DNA of 64,000 bases from Wolfiporia cocos (taxonomy: Eukaryota; Basidiomycota; Agaricomycetes; Polyporales; Phaeolaceae): positions 3,348,001-3,412,000 of the forward strand of contig JACCLO010000007.1 of assembly GCA_029448655.1 (NCBI GenBank), written 5' to 3'. A program made the translations under genes and the position numbers. Under the pieces are notes generated by a model. That model worked only from the letters and a program-made list of their open reading frames with translations, had not been told where the DNA came from and searched no databases. Positions 44,812 to 55,006 of this stretch are shown piece after piece. How positions within the stretch are numbered: position 1 is the stretch's first letter; every line of letters begins with the position of its first letter.

Positions 44812-47800
44812 TTACTTTCCTGTGGAGCCGAAACCACCAGTACCGCGCTCGGATTTAATCTTTTCAAAGTAAGATTTTCCGTGTAGCGTAATGTGCGGGT
44901 CCTTAGCAACTTCGCAGATGAGCTGAGCAATCTTATCACCGGCCCGAATATCGATAGATATATCGGAGTGATTCCGGAGAATGATGATTACTTCGCCTTG
45001 ATAATCGTGGTCGATAACGCCACCCATTACGTCTATGCCTTTTCGGGCAAGACTAGAGCGGGGGGCGATACGTCCGTAAGTGCCGAAAGGTACCTGGATC
45101 TTCAGTTTGGTGTTGTATTCTGTCTGCCCGTGAGCTGGCAGAACGTCGCCTGTTGCAGTGTACAGGTCAAACCCAACCGAGTCCTTGGTTCCCTTTTCCG
45201 GCATTCGGCCGCCTTCACCGACTACGATTTTCAAGTCCGCGTTTTGGTTAATGTCCGCTGACATCCATCCCCCGTCGGGGTGTCTAACCATGCGCTGCTT
45301 AGGATCCTTCGCAAATTTTTCGCGATACTGCGGCCAGTCGTCTGGCCACGTGCATTCGTCGGCTTCCCAGTCGTCGCTGTCAGGGTCGAAGACATGAACT
45401 GCTTCTTTCCTTCTGGCTGATCGCCTGAGGGGGACATCCTGCATTGGAATGGCGTGTGAAGCCTTGTATTCTTGCAGAATGTCATATGCCGTGTCGAGAT
45501 CGGCTTCGCGTACCCAGGAGTCGTCATTGATACCAAATCCTTTCCATCGGATTCTGTATTCAACTCTTCCTGCGCGGAGACGATGATCTAAGATCTTCTC
45601 GACTTCCCATAATTCCTCGCCGTCGACCATTTCTGGTTGAGGCTCTGGTCTTTTCTGATGCACCGGGTCCTTGTATATGACCAATTTGGAAGCGTGGAAT
45701 ACTGGGTGGTAAGCCCTGTATTGCTCGTCCATGTGTACCCTAAAGGTGACCGGAGATAATTGTTCAATTATCTTAAATGGTCCCAGATAGCGTGGACTAA
45801 GACTTCTTTCGGAGTCTTGCCAGCTACGGGCGTCAACGAGAACTTTGTCGCCAACTTTAAACGGTACCGAGCGCTTGTGTTGATCATAGTACCAAGACCA
45901 GCGTTCGGCAGCCAATTTCATAGCTGCCTTAGCTTGTTCTTGTGCTGACCATCTGGCGTAAGCAAATTGATTTAAATCCGAATATTGCGTCGGCTTCAAA
46001 TCCGTAGGTCCTGCATTGGGATGCCTTCCTAGTTCGACGAAGAATGGGCTATTCTTGGTCGTCTCGCTAGCCGCGTTATTGTACGCAAACTCTGCCGTGG
46101 GGAGATAGAACACCCAGTTATCTTTTTGGATAACGTCGATGTAGCATCGTAGGTATTGTTCTAGAATTTGGTTAATCCTCTCCGTTTGGCCGTCCGCTTG
46201 CGGGTGGTAGGCTGTCGTCATCGACCTCTGAATTCCCAATTGTTCGCACCATCCCTTGAATAACTCAGAAGAGAATTGCGGTCCTCTATCCGAAATGATT
46301 TGTTTCGGAAGTCCGTGATTCGGATAAATCCGAAGGTACAGGAGGTTTGCTAATTCCTTTGCCGAGATATTGTCTGACGTGGGAATGAAGTGTGCGCGCT
46401 TGGTCAATCGGTCCACTACTACCATAATAGCAGTGAATTGTTTGCGTTCGCCGCTGGGCGGTAAGTGAACGATGAAGTCGATTGTGATTGTGTCCCAGGG
46501 TGCTTCCGGTACTGGGAGCGGTTGCAGGGGTCCATACGGGGTCTGGTTGCGGTTCTTCATGCGCTGGCATGTGTCACAACCTTCCACGTATTGCTTCACC
46601 ATCGTGGTCATTCCAGGCCACCAGTAATTACGTGATAGAAGTTCATAGGTCTTCCATCGTCCGAAGTGTCCGGCAGTCACATGGTCATGATGTAACTCCA
46701 GAATCTTCGTGCGCAATTCTTTAGGCTTTTTTGGAACGTACACTTTTCCTCGTCTGAGGAGTAATCCGGCCTCCATGTTCCATTCCTGGAGATCTTTACC
46801 GAATTCCTTGGGACCACTTTTCAGTAGTTCCTGGTAATCCTTGGTAATCTGATCGTCCATGAGGGCTTGTCGGATTTGTCTGAGAAGGTCCTCGTCGCCT
46901 GATTGTATCTCCTGCTGTGACGCTTCTAGCGCCCTAACCGTAAAGTATTCCGGTTTCAGCAAAATTTGATCGCGATTGTCGAGTTCCACCCCCTCTTCAT
47001 GGTCTGGCCTCCGTGACAGAGGGTCAGCCGTGAGCATTGTTTTACCGGGTTTGTGACACATGGTGAAGTTGAACCTTGTCAGGTAAAGACTCCAACGTGC
47101 CTGTCTCCGGGTTAGCCGTTGTGCCGATTTGAAATATGTCAGATTGAGATGATCCGACCATACTTCAAATTTGTGTGGGTGTCCTTCGAGGTAATGTCTC
47201 CATTCTTCTAGAGCGCGGATGATTGCGAGCAACTCCTTATCGTAAATCTCATAGTTCCTTTCGGGTGCTGATAGAGATTTCGAGTAAAAGGCTACTGGGT
47301 GCCAGAGCTTATCCTCCGAAGAGTATTGTGATAGCACCGCACCAGTTGCGTAATCGGAAGAATCCGCTTCCACGCGGAACGGGGACTCCTGATCTGGGAT
47401 CCGGAGTATTGGAGCCGATGTGAAAGCTTCCTTGAGAGTTTGGAAGGCTTCCGCTTGTTCGGGTCCCCAGTTCCACTGCGTGTTTTTCTTGGACAGTTCG
47501 GTTAACGGCTTAACCACTCTGGAGAAGTCTTTAATGAACCGCCGGTAGTAGTTGGCGAAGCCAACAAAGGCCTGGACGTCCTTCACCTTGGCAGGTGTAG
47601 GCCAGTCCATTACGCCGGCTACCTTCTTAGGGTCCATTTCGACTTTTCCTTTGGAAATGATCATTCCCAGGTATTCAATACTGCTTTGTTCGAAGAAGCA
47701 CTTTTCAGGCTTCGCGAACAAGTCGTTGTCTTGCAAGATTTGTAATACTCGCTTGACGATACGACGGTGTTCCAACAGGTCGTTTCCGAACACAAGGATG

Positions 47801-49347
47801 TCGTCTAGGTAGACAATGACCTTTCCTTCTCTGATAAGGTCACCTAGGATATCGTTCATCATGTGTTGGAACGTGCTGGGTGCATTACAAAAACCGAAGT
47901 ACATGACTACGGCTTCGTAAAGGCCGTTAGGCGTAATGAATGCGGTCTTCCATTCATCTCCCTCCTTGATTCTTACGTTGTTGTAACCCCAACGCAAGTC
48001 GAGCTTCGTAAATATCGAAGCCTGGCTAAGCTTATCGATAAGCTCGTCTATGCGTGGGAGAGGGTACCTGTTTTTAATGGTTAAGTCGTTCACCTTTCGG
48101 TAATCGACTATCATTCGGGCTCCGCCGTCTTTTTTAGGGACGAAGAAGACCGGGCTCGCAATCGGAGATTTTGAGTGTCGGATGTAGCCCTTCCGTAACT
48201 CTTCCTGAATCCACTGATCTAGCGAGTTCGCTTCCTGAGGAGACATCTTGTATGCCTTACTCGGGGGCGGTAGTACCGCGTCATCGGGAAAGTCGATGGC
48301 GTGGTCGTATGGTTTCCGCTCGGGCATCCTTTCGGATGCGCGTTGAGAAAATACCGTGGGACCAAACTCCTGGTATTCCTTCGGAACCAAGGATTTCCAT
48401 TTCTGGAGATCCGCATCTGTCAAGAATTCATCGTCCGACTTCTCCGTTATCGACTGAATGGCATCGATAAGGAGTTCCGTTCCTTCGTCAAGGGTGTTCA
48501 CCCAAGCGACAAAGGGATTCTCAGGCTCCTCTAAGCCGAGAAAATCTATTGGAAAGTCGTTGATGATCTGATAGATGTTGCGGGGTTCAATTTCGTCTTC
48601 TTCCTCAGAAATCGAAACCCGTTTGCCATGTTTGCATTTTTCCGTACACCGATATGTGAAGGTTCCTTCCGGCCAATTGAAGTCCGGGTTGTGTTTCAGA
48701 AACCAGTCATATCCGAGGATTACATCCGCATTCTGTACGTCCATGACGTACAAGAATTCGGTGGACTTGTGTTCCTCGTGCACCATATAAGCTTTTACTG
48801 CCATATTGATATTACCGGCGGTATTAGAGGTACCGTCGGCGTTGCGAATCTCGAGGGGCGAAGGTAGTTTCTGAGTGACTAACTTTTCCTCGTGTACGAG
48901 TTTCTTATCTATGACGCTTATTGATGCACCGGTGTCGATTAATGCCATGGCGTTTACTTTCTTTCCGTATACCCACAGTTCCACTTCGATAGAGAACGAT
49001 TTATTGTCGTCTCGAGAATCGTTTCCATGTACATTATACAAAGTGAAAAACTTCAACGCGAGCGGGTCAGGATAAAAGTATTGTACAGGAGGGGCACGTG
49101 TAGCTAGTGTCCGAGTCCTCCGGGCAAAGACCATTGCCGAGTTTCCGAATATACCGATATGGGATACCGGGTGACGTACGACCGCCTTATCTTCCCACAA
49201 GATAAGGGGTCTCTGTGAAGCCTCTTCGTAGAGGTGCACTTCTTCGGGGCGCTGTACACTCCCAGCCGCTGTGGGGCTGGTGTGTTCTTCACAGAACGTC
49301 TTCGAGACGTGTGGTTGGGGCGAGGGGAACCGAGATGGTCCCGACAT
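44812..49347 (-). CDS. pol: TE1 Pol: protease, reverse transcriptase, RNase H, integrase, chromodomain, dUTPase
   Basis: 1,511 residues without stops. Aspartic protease ALIDTGASISVID (about 133-146); RT with YPLPRIDELIDKL, FTKLDLRWGY and VIVYLDDILVF (about 506-517); RNase H VEADSSDYATGAVL (about 655) and YDKELLAIIRALEEWRHYL; integrase zinc finger H-H-C-C (HHDHVTAGH to CDTCQRMKN, about 885-930); DDE core IDFIVHLP, SDRGPQF, HPQADGQTERIN (about 955-1055); chromodomain WEVEKILDHR to YRIRWKGFG (about 1243-1292). After a 70-residue linker comes a dUTPase (about 1370-1511) with motifs SVGFDLYTA, GRIAPRSSLARKG, GVIDHDYQGE, GDKIAQLI and RGTGGFGSTG, all five present. Pol is in the +1 frame relative to gag with a 59-nt overlap, so expression needs frameshifting or re-initiation. 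Confidence 0.95.
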   Translation of the reverse strand: MSGPSRFPSPQPHVSKTFCEEHTSPTAAGSVQRPEEVHLYEEASQRPLILWEDKAVVRHPVSHIGIFGNSAMVFARRTRTLATRAPPVQYFYPDPLALKFFTLYNVHGNDSRDDNKSFSIEVELWVYGKKVNAMALIDTGASISVIDKKLVHEEKLVTQKLPSPLEIRNADGTSNTAGNINMAVKAYMVHEEHKSTEFLYVMDVQNADVILGYDWFLKHNPDFNWPEGTFTYRCTEKCKHGKRVSISEEEDEIEPRNIYQIINDFPIDFLGLEEPENPFVAWVNTLDEGTELLIDAIQSITEKSDDEFLTDADLQKWKSLVPKEYQEFGPTVFSQRASERMPERKPYDHAIDFPDDAVLPPPSKAYKMSPQEANSLDQWIQEELRKGYIRHSKSPIASPVFFVPKKDGGARMIVDYRKVNDLTIKNRYPLPRIDELIDKLSQASIFTKLDLRWGYNNVRIKEGDEWKTAFITPNGLYEAVVMYFGFCNAPSTFQHMMNDILGDLIREGKVIVYLDDILVFGNDLLEHRRIVKRVLQILQDNDLFAKPEKCFFEQSSIEYLGMIISKGKVEMDPKKVAGVMDWPTPAKVKDVQAFVGFANYYRRFIKDFSRVVKPLTELSKKNTQWNWGPEQAEAFQTLKEAFTSAPILRIPDQESPFRVEADSSDYATGAVLSQYSSEDKLWHPVAFYSKSLSAPERNYEIYDKELLAIIRALEEWRHYLEGHPHKFEVWSDHLNLTYFKSAQRLTRRQARWSLYLTRFNFTMCHKPGKTMLTADPLSRRPDHEEGVELDNRDQILLKPEYFTVRALEASQQEIQSGDEDLLRQIRQALMDDQITKDYQELLKSGPKEFGKDLQEWNMEAGLLLRRGKVYVPKKPKELRTKILELHHDHVTAGHFGRWKTYELLSRNYWWPGMTTMVKQYVEGCDTCQRMKNRNQTPYGPLQPLPVPEAPWDTITIDFIVHLPPSGERKQFTAIMVVVDRLTKRAHFIPTSDNISAKELANLLYLRIYPNHGLPKQIISDRGPQFSSELFKGWCEQLGIQRSMTTAYHPQADGQTERINQILEQYLRCYIDVIQKDNWVFYLPTAEFAYNNAASETTKNSPFFVELGRHPNAGPTDLKPTQYSDLNQFAYARWSAQEQAKAAMKLAAERWSWYYDQHKRSVPFKVGDKVLVDARSWQDSERSLSPRYLGPFKIIEQLSPVTFRVHMDEQYRAYHPVFHASKLVIYKDPVHQKRPEPQPEMVDGEELWEVEKILDHRLRAGRVEYRIRWKGFGINDDSWVREADLDTAYDILQEYKASHAIPMQDVPLRRSARRKEAVHVFDPDSDDWEADECTWPDDWPQYREKFAKDPKQRMVRHPDGGWMSADINQNADLKIVVGEGGRMPEKGTKDSVGFDLYTATGDVLPAHGQTEYNTKLKIQVPFGTYGRIAPRSSLARKGIDVMGGVIDHDYQGEVIIILRNHSDISIDIRAGDKIAQLICEVAKDPHITLHGKSYFEKIKSERGTGGFGSTGK

Positions 49348-51277
49348 TGGCGACGGTGGTGGCGGGGGCCGAGGGTCCTGCTGAGCTTGAGTCAGCCGTC
49401 ACTTCTTCCCAGATCGTTCGGGCACGATACGTCTTGCCATCCGCGGGGGGCGCCGAGTACGGCTTCTTGCCAGAAGCCTGTCCCTTTCCACTACCCGAAG
49501 GAGCAGCGGACTTCTTGTCAGAAGCCGCCGCATCCTTCGCCCTTTGTTGTTCGGCCCGCTGAGCGGCAGGCACGAACGTTCCCGCAGCCTTGTCCGCGGC
49601 AAGCTTAGGACACTTGTTGAAGTAGTGTCCCGTCTGCTTGCAGTAAGTGCAGACGGCGTTGGCGGTGTCGGCGGGGGCTTTGGCGGGCGCCTTTCCCTTG
49701 TCCTTTTTCTTCTCCGACTTCTTCGCAGAAGCGGAGGACGTCTCCTTCTTTTCGGCAGGTGCCGAGTCCTTCTTGCCAGCCTTCTCGAAGATCGAGCCCT
49801 TGATCTTGTCAGGGTAAGATGTCTGATACATTTCTAGAGCGAAGTCAATCAGAGGCTCGATGTCGGTGGGGGCCTTGAAGAACGGGGTTTTGCCGAGGAC
49901 GTTTAAGGTGTCCTTAACCTTTTCGGGGAGAGTCTCGGTGAATTCCCACACCAGAGTCTCGTTGGCGGTTTCGGAGAGGCGGCCGAGGGTGCGGAACCGT
50001 TCGCAGTAATTGAAGTAGTTCGATTCTGCCAATTCCTTGCCCTTCGTGCCGTAGTAGCCGCGAATTTCCTTCTTGGCTATCTCCTTATCCGTCATCTTTC
50101 CATATTGCACCATTACTGACTTGGTGAAGTCCTCCCAGGTGCCGAGAGGTTCACCGTTTCCTGCCTTCTTGATGAGAGGCGAGAAAAACTTGTATGCGTC
50201 CCCTGTGACGCGGAAGAGGGCCGTGGTGATACGGTCATGGTCATCGTAGACCCTGAGCGTACCGAAGTACAGGCCCATCTTCTCCACCCATTCCTGCGCA
50301 GTCACCTTTCCAGATGACCCAGAGAATTCGGGGGGAGGGGGAATTTTCAGGTTTTGAGGCAGACCTGGAATCTGCGGGGCGACGGCTGTTGCAGCAGCGG
50401 CTGCAGCTTGTGCGGCGGCAGCGGCCTCGGCTGCACGGGTTTGAGCAGTGTTGGGAGCCGGTGCGGGTTCTTTCGGGGGCGTGCGGACACCGGGAGGGTT
50501 GGGAACGGAGGGATTCTTGCGATTCCTCCGAAGTTCCTCCTCGACCTTCTCCATGCGCTCGGCAAACGCATCCTCGAGATCGTCGAGCCGGGACCGGTAG
50601 TCCTTTCGGAGCTGCTTCTCCATTTCGGAGAACTTGGCGGTGTACTCCTGTCGGAGTTCCTTGCCGAGGTCCACCAGAGTGGACAGCACCTCGTTGCGGA
50701 CCGAATTGACCGCTTCGTGTAGCTCGTCTTGGGCCTTCTGTTCGATTGCCCTGGATTGCCCAGCCAGGGAGTCGATTCTGCCATGGATTCGCTCCAGGCG
50801 GGCGTACACCATCCGGCCGAGGATCTCAGTCGTATCGTGACTGATTGCCGCACTTCGTTGTACGGCGGCGTCGAGAATGGCCCCATGTAGGGGTCCATCC
50901 ACCTTGTGGTGTTCCTCCTCTGGGAGGTACGACTTGAGGTCTGTTTCGACCCCGGCATTGGTTCGGCGTGCTGGACCCGAAAACTCCATTTCTAGGGTTG
51001 TTACGGGCCCGATCGGACGGGTATAGCGAGCCGGGGGGTATCCTGGGATAGGCGTACCCGGACGCGTTCCCATGGGGTTGGTCGGTGAGTCCCTTTGTGG
51101 GGGGACATACTCGAGTGCGTCCTCTTCCTCTTCCTCTTCCTCTTCCTCGCTTAGGTGCTCCAAGGTCACCAGGGGTTGAGTCCCTGAGGTCCCTGCTACC
51201 GGGGTTACCGGACCTTCTGAGCGGAGGCGCATCTTGCGGGGGGCGAGGGGGGTGCTAACGGAGGAGGTGGAAGACAT
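49289..51277 (-). CDS. gag: TE1 Gag
   Basis: 662 residues from the ATG at 51277 (MSSTSSVSTPLAP); an in-frame ATG at 51319 is also possible. It has an acidic stretch (EEEEEEEED), a long coiled coil with many charged residues (about 140-260), a Pro/Ala-rich hinge, and then a Ty3-type capsid region (PPPPEFSGS, AQEWVEKMGLYF, WEDFTKSVMVQYG, LRRL-like RTLGRLSE). One CCHC zinc knuckle CTYCKQTGHYFNKC binds nucleic acid. Ala/Lys-rich linkers flank the knuckle. The capsid would assemble the particle that carries TE1 RNA. Confidence 0.9.
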   Translation of the reverse strand: MSSTSSVSTPLAPRKMRLRSEGPVTPVAGTSGTQPLVTLEHLSEEEEEEEEEDALEYVPPQRDSPTNPMGTRPGTPIPGYPPARYTRPIGPVTTLEMEFSGPARRTNAGVETDLKSYLPEEEHHKVDGPLHGAILDAAVQRSAAISHDTTEILGRMVYARLERIHGRIDSLAGQSRAIEQKAQDELHEAVNSVRNEVLSTLVDLGKELRQEYTAKFSEMEKQLRKDYRSRLDDLEDAFAERMEKVEEELRRNRKNPSVPNPPGVRTPPKEPAPAPNTAQTRAAEAAAAAQAAAAAATAVAPQIPGLPQNLKIPPPPEFSGSSGKVTAQEWVEKMGLYFGTLRVYDDHDRITTALFRVTGDAYKFFSPLIKKAGNGEPLGTWEDFTKSVMVQYGKMTDKEIAKKEIRGYYGTKGKELAESNYFNYCERFRTLGRLSETANETLVWEFTETLPEKVKDTLNVLGKTPFFKAPTDIEPLIDFALEMYQTSYPDKIKGSIFEKAGKKDSAPAEKKETSSASAKKSEKKKDKGKAPAKAPADTANAVCTYCKQTGHYFNKCPKLAADKAAGTFVPAAQRAEQQRAKDAAASDKKSAAPSGSGKGQASGKKPYSAPPADGKTYRARTIWEEVTADSSSAGPSAPATTVANVGTISVPLAPTTRLEDVL

Positions 51278-51421
51278 TGTGAATCTGTTTGTGACGAATG
51301 TTAGTTTCCGGTTACTCATTGTCTTAGATTCTTTAAGAAGGGATTGGGTTTGAAAGCTGCAACTTTCGTTATAGATCACACTCGCACTCTATTTCAGAGT
51401 TAAAAGATGATAGTATTTCTA

Positions 51422-52345
51422 CTATACAATCGCGAGTATATCCTCTTCTACCGAAGTAGTTGAGGGCCCTGCCACCTTGTCAGGTGGTGTTACACCGAAG
51501 GCAAAAGTAATTTGTAGCGCTACGCATTCTGCTACGATACGAGCTAAGTCCGTACGCCAATCCAAAAAGGAAATATTGCCGAGCTGTTTGCAATACTTTT
51601 TCATAATTCTCCAGTCTCTATTGGTGATCCTCCCCCGTCTCGCTCTATCCTTTACGTTATCCACCAAGTCCTCCAATTCTACTACCATAGTATGGAAACG
51701 CATGTCGTTTTCCATATGGAAGCCTGGGTAATTAGGGGGGTGGTTGGCGAGAGGAGTGAGGCGGGTGAGAGTGCCTTCTAGCATGGGAATAACTTGATCG
51801 CATGCTTGGAGAGGCTTCTTCTTCCCGAAGATGAGGGAAGGGTCGAGAATCTTGTGGTTGGCCGGAACAGAAGGTCCGGCCGCCGGGCTGGAGAGACGGA
51901 GGGCCAGCGAAGAAGCTGCTTGCTTGGCTTCCTTGGCGGCTTGTTTGGCGGCGATTCGCTTATTCAGCTTATCGCGAGCGAGCTTGAGCTTGTTGAGTTC
52001 GCGGAGTTCGATGAGATTCTCCATGGCGGTAATGGAAGCGGCTAGCTTCTCTTCCTCTGTCCAGATACGCTTAGCGAGCGGAACTGGTTTGGGAGGTCGA
52101 GGAGCGGGTTTCCCAGCCTCAGCAATGTGCTTTGGCATGTGGACGGGAATCTCCCAAAGATGGAGCTTTCCAGTGTAATCTTCCTTTACAGGAAGTGTGT
52201 AGGTGACTTCCTCTGCCCGAGGAATGTCGGTGGTGTCGATGCGGCTGAGAAGGGACCGCTTCGCCGGTTTGACGTAAGGGGCAGTGGAGGAGCCACGGGT
52301 GCGACGGGTAACGCGGGGCATGATTCTAGAAAGTGCAGCCTTCAT
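51422..52345 (-). CDS. TE1 ORF0, unknown protein upstream of gag
   Basis: 307 residues, in the same frame as gag but separated by several in-frame stops and about 145 nt. Features: a basic N-terminus (MKAALSRIMPRVTRRTRG), Pro-rich middle (KPAPRPPKPVPLAKRIW), a helical Ala/Lys segment (AKQAAKEAKQAA), then a folded-looking C-terminal half (NYPGFHMENDMRFHTMVVEL, RITNRDWRIMKKYCKQLGN, WRTDLARIVAECVALQI). No retroelement domain is recognised. The frame is intact in a very young element, which argues that it is used. A structural or RNA-binding role is only a guess. Confidence 0.6.
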   Translation of the reverse strand: MKAALSRIMPRVTRRTRGSSTAPYVKPAKRSLLSRIDTTDIPRAEEVTYTLPVKEDYTGKLHLWEIPVHMPKHIAEAGKPAPRPPKPVPLAKRIWTEEEKLAASITAMENLIELRELNKLKLARDKLNKRIAAKQAAKEAKQAASSLALRLSSPAAGPSVPANHKILDPSLIFGKKKPLQACDQVIPMLEGTLTRLTPLANHPPNYPGFHMENDMRFHTMVVELEDLVDNVKDRARRGRITNRDWRIMKKYCKQLGNISFLDWRTDLARIVAECVALQITFAFGVTPPDKVAGPSTTSVEEDILAIV

Positions 52346-53353
52346 GAGAAACGAAGTTTCCCAGTGATACGTCCAAGAACAGGAATAGAAGGGATTATGT
52401 AAGGTAGGGTAGTGGACTCCTTTTCAGGAGCAAAGAAGGTGTACTACGGGGCATAATTACTCTTATGTTGCGTGCAAACCCTGTGCCGAGATGGCGCGGA
52501 TATTCGCATGACCCTAACGGTCAGAGGCGCCGACTCCAGGGGTAGAGTTGCTGACTGCCAGGCCGGTTCCTGGGTCAGATGATTGGGATTCGGATACACG
52601 ACACCGCCCCGGAGGGACGATGCCGGAAAGTGGCTGGGATTTTACATCCCTTAGCCTGTCCATGCTTCAACAATGAGGTTGCCGTCTGTAGCCACATGGG
52701 TGTCACATCAGGGCTAAAAAACCACTGTCGATCTAAGATCGCGAGACAGCAGCGCTCCACATCCCGAGGGAGTGGGCTACGCGCTTCTCTTCCAATGGGG
52801 CCCCAAATCCGTTTGACCCATGCTCGCACGCCGAGCTGCCCGGAGGACTTATGCTATTGGCTACCGCGAGTGACCTATGGCAGGGTGATTTTTTACGTCA
52901 CCCCCCTCACTGCTTTTCCCATAACGGGTTCAAAGCAGGTCCCTTACGCCTGGGAGGCGGCTTTGGAAAATTCCCATGCCATCATAATGATGACCCTGTG
53001 GATAGTGATGGGGCGCTGAACAACGCTTGCCATGACAGGGGGTTGGGCGCACACAGGCAGACCGTCCCTTTTTCTCCACAGGCGGGTCTTAACCGCGCAT
53101 AGTCCAAGCTTGTCAGCGAGGACCATGTCTCCTTGACCCTGGAGTCCGGGTTAGGTAGACCTCCTGCCTAAAAAGGCGGTGTGGCTTCCCTGGTTGCCAA
53201 TCCTCTGCCGAGGATGGCGATGTATCCCCCAGATCTCAACTATCACCCCAATCGCCTTGTCAGGCAGAAAGGAATGTGCGCAGCAACGAGCAATATACCC
53301 CTGTAGGATAGAAACCCAGGCCCAAGCGCAAGCGCAAGGGCGGGGGTAGGGGG
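52346..53353 (-). other. TE1 leader, non-coding
   Basis: About 1 kb between the primer-binding site and ORF0 with no long frame. It probably holds packaging and translation-control signals; none can be pointed to. Confidence 0.5.
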
Positions 53354-53364
53354 AGATTTGTTCT
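53354..53364 (-). other. TE1 primer-binding site, self-priming type
   Basis: On the minus strand, two bases inside the 5' LTR, AGAACAAATCT is the exact complement of AGATTTGTTCT within the LTR (53489-53499), which lies 27-34 nt downstream of a TATATAAG box (53526-53533). No tRNA-type TGG site is present. This is the Tf1 arrangement, where the first 11 nt of the RNA prime reverse transcription. Confidence 0.75.
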
Positions 53365-53366
53365 TA

Positions 53367-54065
53367 TGACACAGACTAGACTGTGGGACTCACACTATAA
53401 CCTTATAGGCGACTTGAAGGAGTTGCTAGAGGTTGGTGAGGAGGCTAGTGGGCGCAAGCAGAGATGTTATGTAACTGTGCGAATGCAGAGAACAAATCTA
53501 AGGCTTATCCGCAGTGATAGCCCTACTTATATACATGCATTGTTTGGTTACCAGTAAGGGAGCCAAACATGAAGACGGTCTGTGCGCAGACATAACTAAT
53601 ACAGCTAAGTCGTAAACTACAATAGACCATGTGCGCCGGTAATGGCCGCACCAGTAAGATCGTTTGTTTGGACCGTAGGTCCATGTTGTGGAAGTGGCTG
53701 TAGCTACGTTAGTAAGCCATGCATGTGATTCTTATATACCGGCATCGGGATATGAGTAATCGTAAAGGCATTGGCATGTGATAACGAGCGGGCCGCTTAT
53801 CCAATTGTACTGACATAGCCCGGTATTGGGATATGAGCAAAGCGCGTGACACCGGAGGTTAGTCCGCTGAGTCATTGACGCGTACAAACGTGTTATGTAC
53901 GTGTTGTTATGACAAGTGGACGTATACCGCGTTGTGTACGTGTTGTTTGGTTGTGTGTACGTGTAGACGGGCGCTTAGCAGCGTAAATGTCTACAAGGTC
54001 GTAGAAATACCAGATAAATAGGTAAAAATACGGGAAAAATAGTGGCATGTCCCAAATCTGTGACA
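53367..54065 (-). repeat. TE1 5' LTR with promoter
   Basis: 699 bp. TATA box TATATAAG at 53533-53526 (minus strand). The predicted RNA start is near 53499, from the self-priming match, leaving about 133 nt of R/U5. Confidence 0.9.
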
Positions 54066-54623
54066 GATATTCCTGTCCTTGTTAATCCTGCAAATAATAG
54101 ATCTGTCCTCTTTGGTCCTGCAAATATTATTAGTGATGTGCAAAGCACGGCTCAAAGCCGTGAGCCGGGCCTGGCCGAGCCGACTTAAGCCGGGCCTGGC
54201 TGAGCCTGGGGGGGGTGGCTTAAGATGGCTCAGGGCCCGGCTTGGATCGTGAGCCAGCCATAGCCGAGCCCTGAGCCGGCGGCTTTAGGCACGCAGCTGT
54301 GGTGTTGTTATAATTAGCAAAAATGGGCCCTTTGGTTTAAGATTTTGCATCAATTCACCTTATATGATCTCAACGACCATTACAATGACTTGTGATCTGC
54401 TAACACGGTGCAGAACATTGTGACTACTGTTGCGATTGGGGTTGTGATCGAGATCTGGATTTTCGGTCAACATCATAAGCAGCTGTAAAAACACTTGTAG
54501 ATCAGAATAACAACAAATAGTAGACATATAAGCATTCTGAATATGTTGTGCTGCCATTTGAGCTGCACAAGCCAATAATTTCGAGGTCCTACATGATTAC
54601 CCATAAGCCCCAGTGACACAAAC

Positions 54624-54994
54624 TGTCACAAGCCGATTTTCTCCAACTTGCTTGCGACTAGGAACGACCCTTATCTTATCTAAGCGCCCGCCTATGCATC
54701 ACGTGCAAGGACCCCGAACACCCCACACGTGCCTACACAGACCCCGGACACCCTTGATGTGGCTCTACACCTACGATAGGGTTTACCATACTCTAAACGG
54801 TCTATCAGCTTACGTAATACTGTATAGTAGCCAAACATGTACAAACAGCCTACGAGCATATATACCAGCCAGACGAGCAGGGAGCACCCCAGACTCGTCT
54901 TGGCCTTTGTTGCCTTGAGTAGCCTCAGACTAGCAATACGCTTCCACGCGAGTAATATTGCCCTGAGTAGTTGCTTGAGATAGCGCTTGTGTCA
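54624..54994 (+). repeat. TE2 5' LTR with promoter
   Basis: 371 bp, TGTCACAAGC...TTGTGTCA. TATA box GCATATATACC near 54857-54867, and AGACTCGTCTT at 54891-54901 as predicted RNA 5' end, about 30 nt downstream. Confidence 0.92.
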
Positions 54995-54995
54995 T

Positions 54996-55006
54996 AAGAC
55001 GAGTCT
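54996..55006 (+). other. TE2 primer-binding site, self-priming type
   Basis: AAGACGAGTCT, one base inside the LTR, is the exact 11-nt complement of AGACTCGTCTT in the LTR (54891-54901). No tRNA 3'-end complement is found here. Confidence 0.75.

Larger units (their letters stand above)
44074..54065 (-). mobile_element. TE1: complete Ty3/gypsy chromodomain retrotransposon with C-terminal dUTPase
   Basis: 9,992 bp bounded by 699-bp LTRs that differ at one base, with perfect 5-bp duplication GATAT (44069-44073, 54066-54070). On the minus strand: 5' LTR, PBS-like site, about 1-kb leader, ORF0, gag, pol, purine tract, 3' LTR. All frames are open. Near-identical LTRs mean a very recent insertion, so the element may be active. 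LTR ends are TGTCACAG...TGTGTCA. Layout and chromodomain place it among chromoviruses, near Tf1/sushi by its self-priming signature. Confidence 0.95.
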
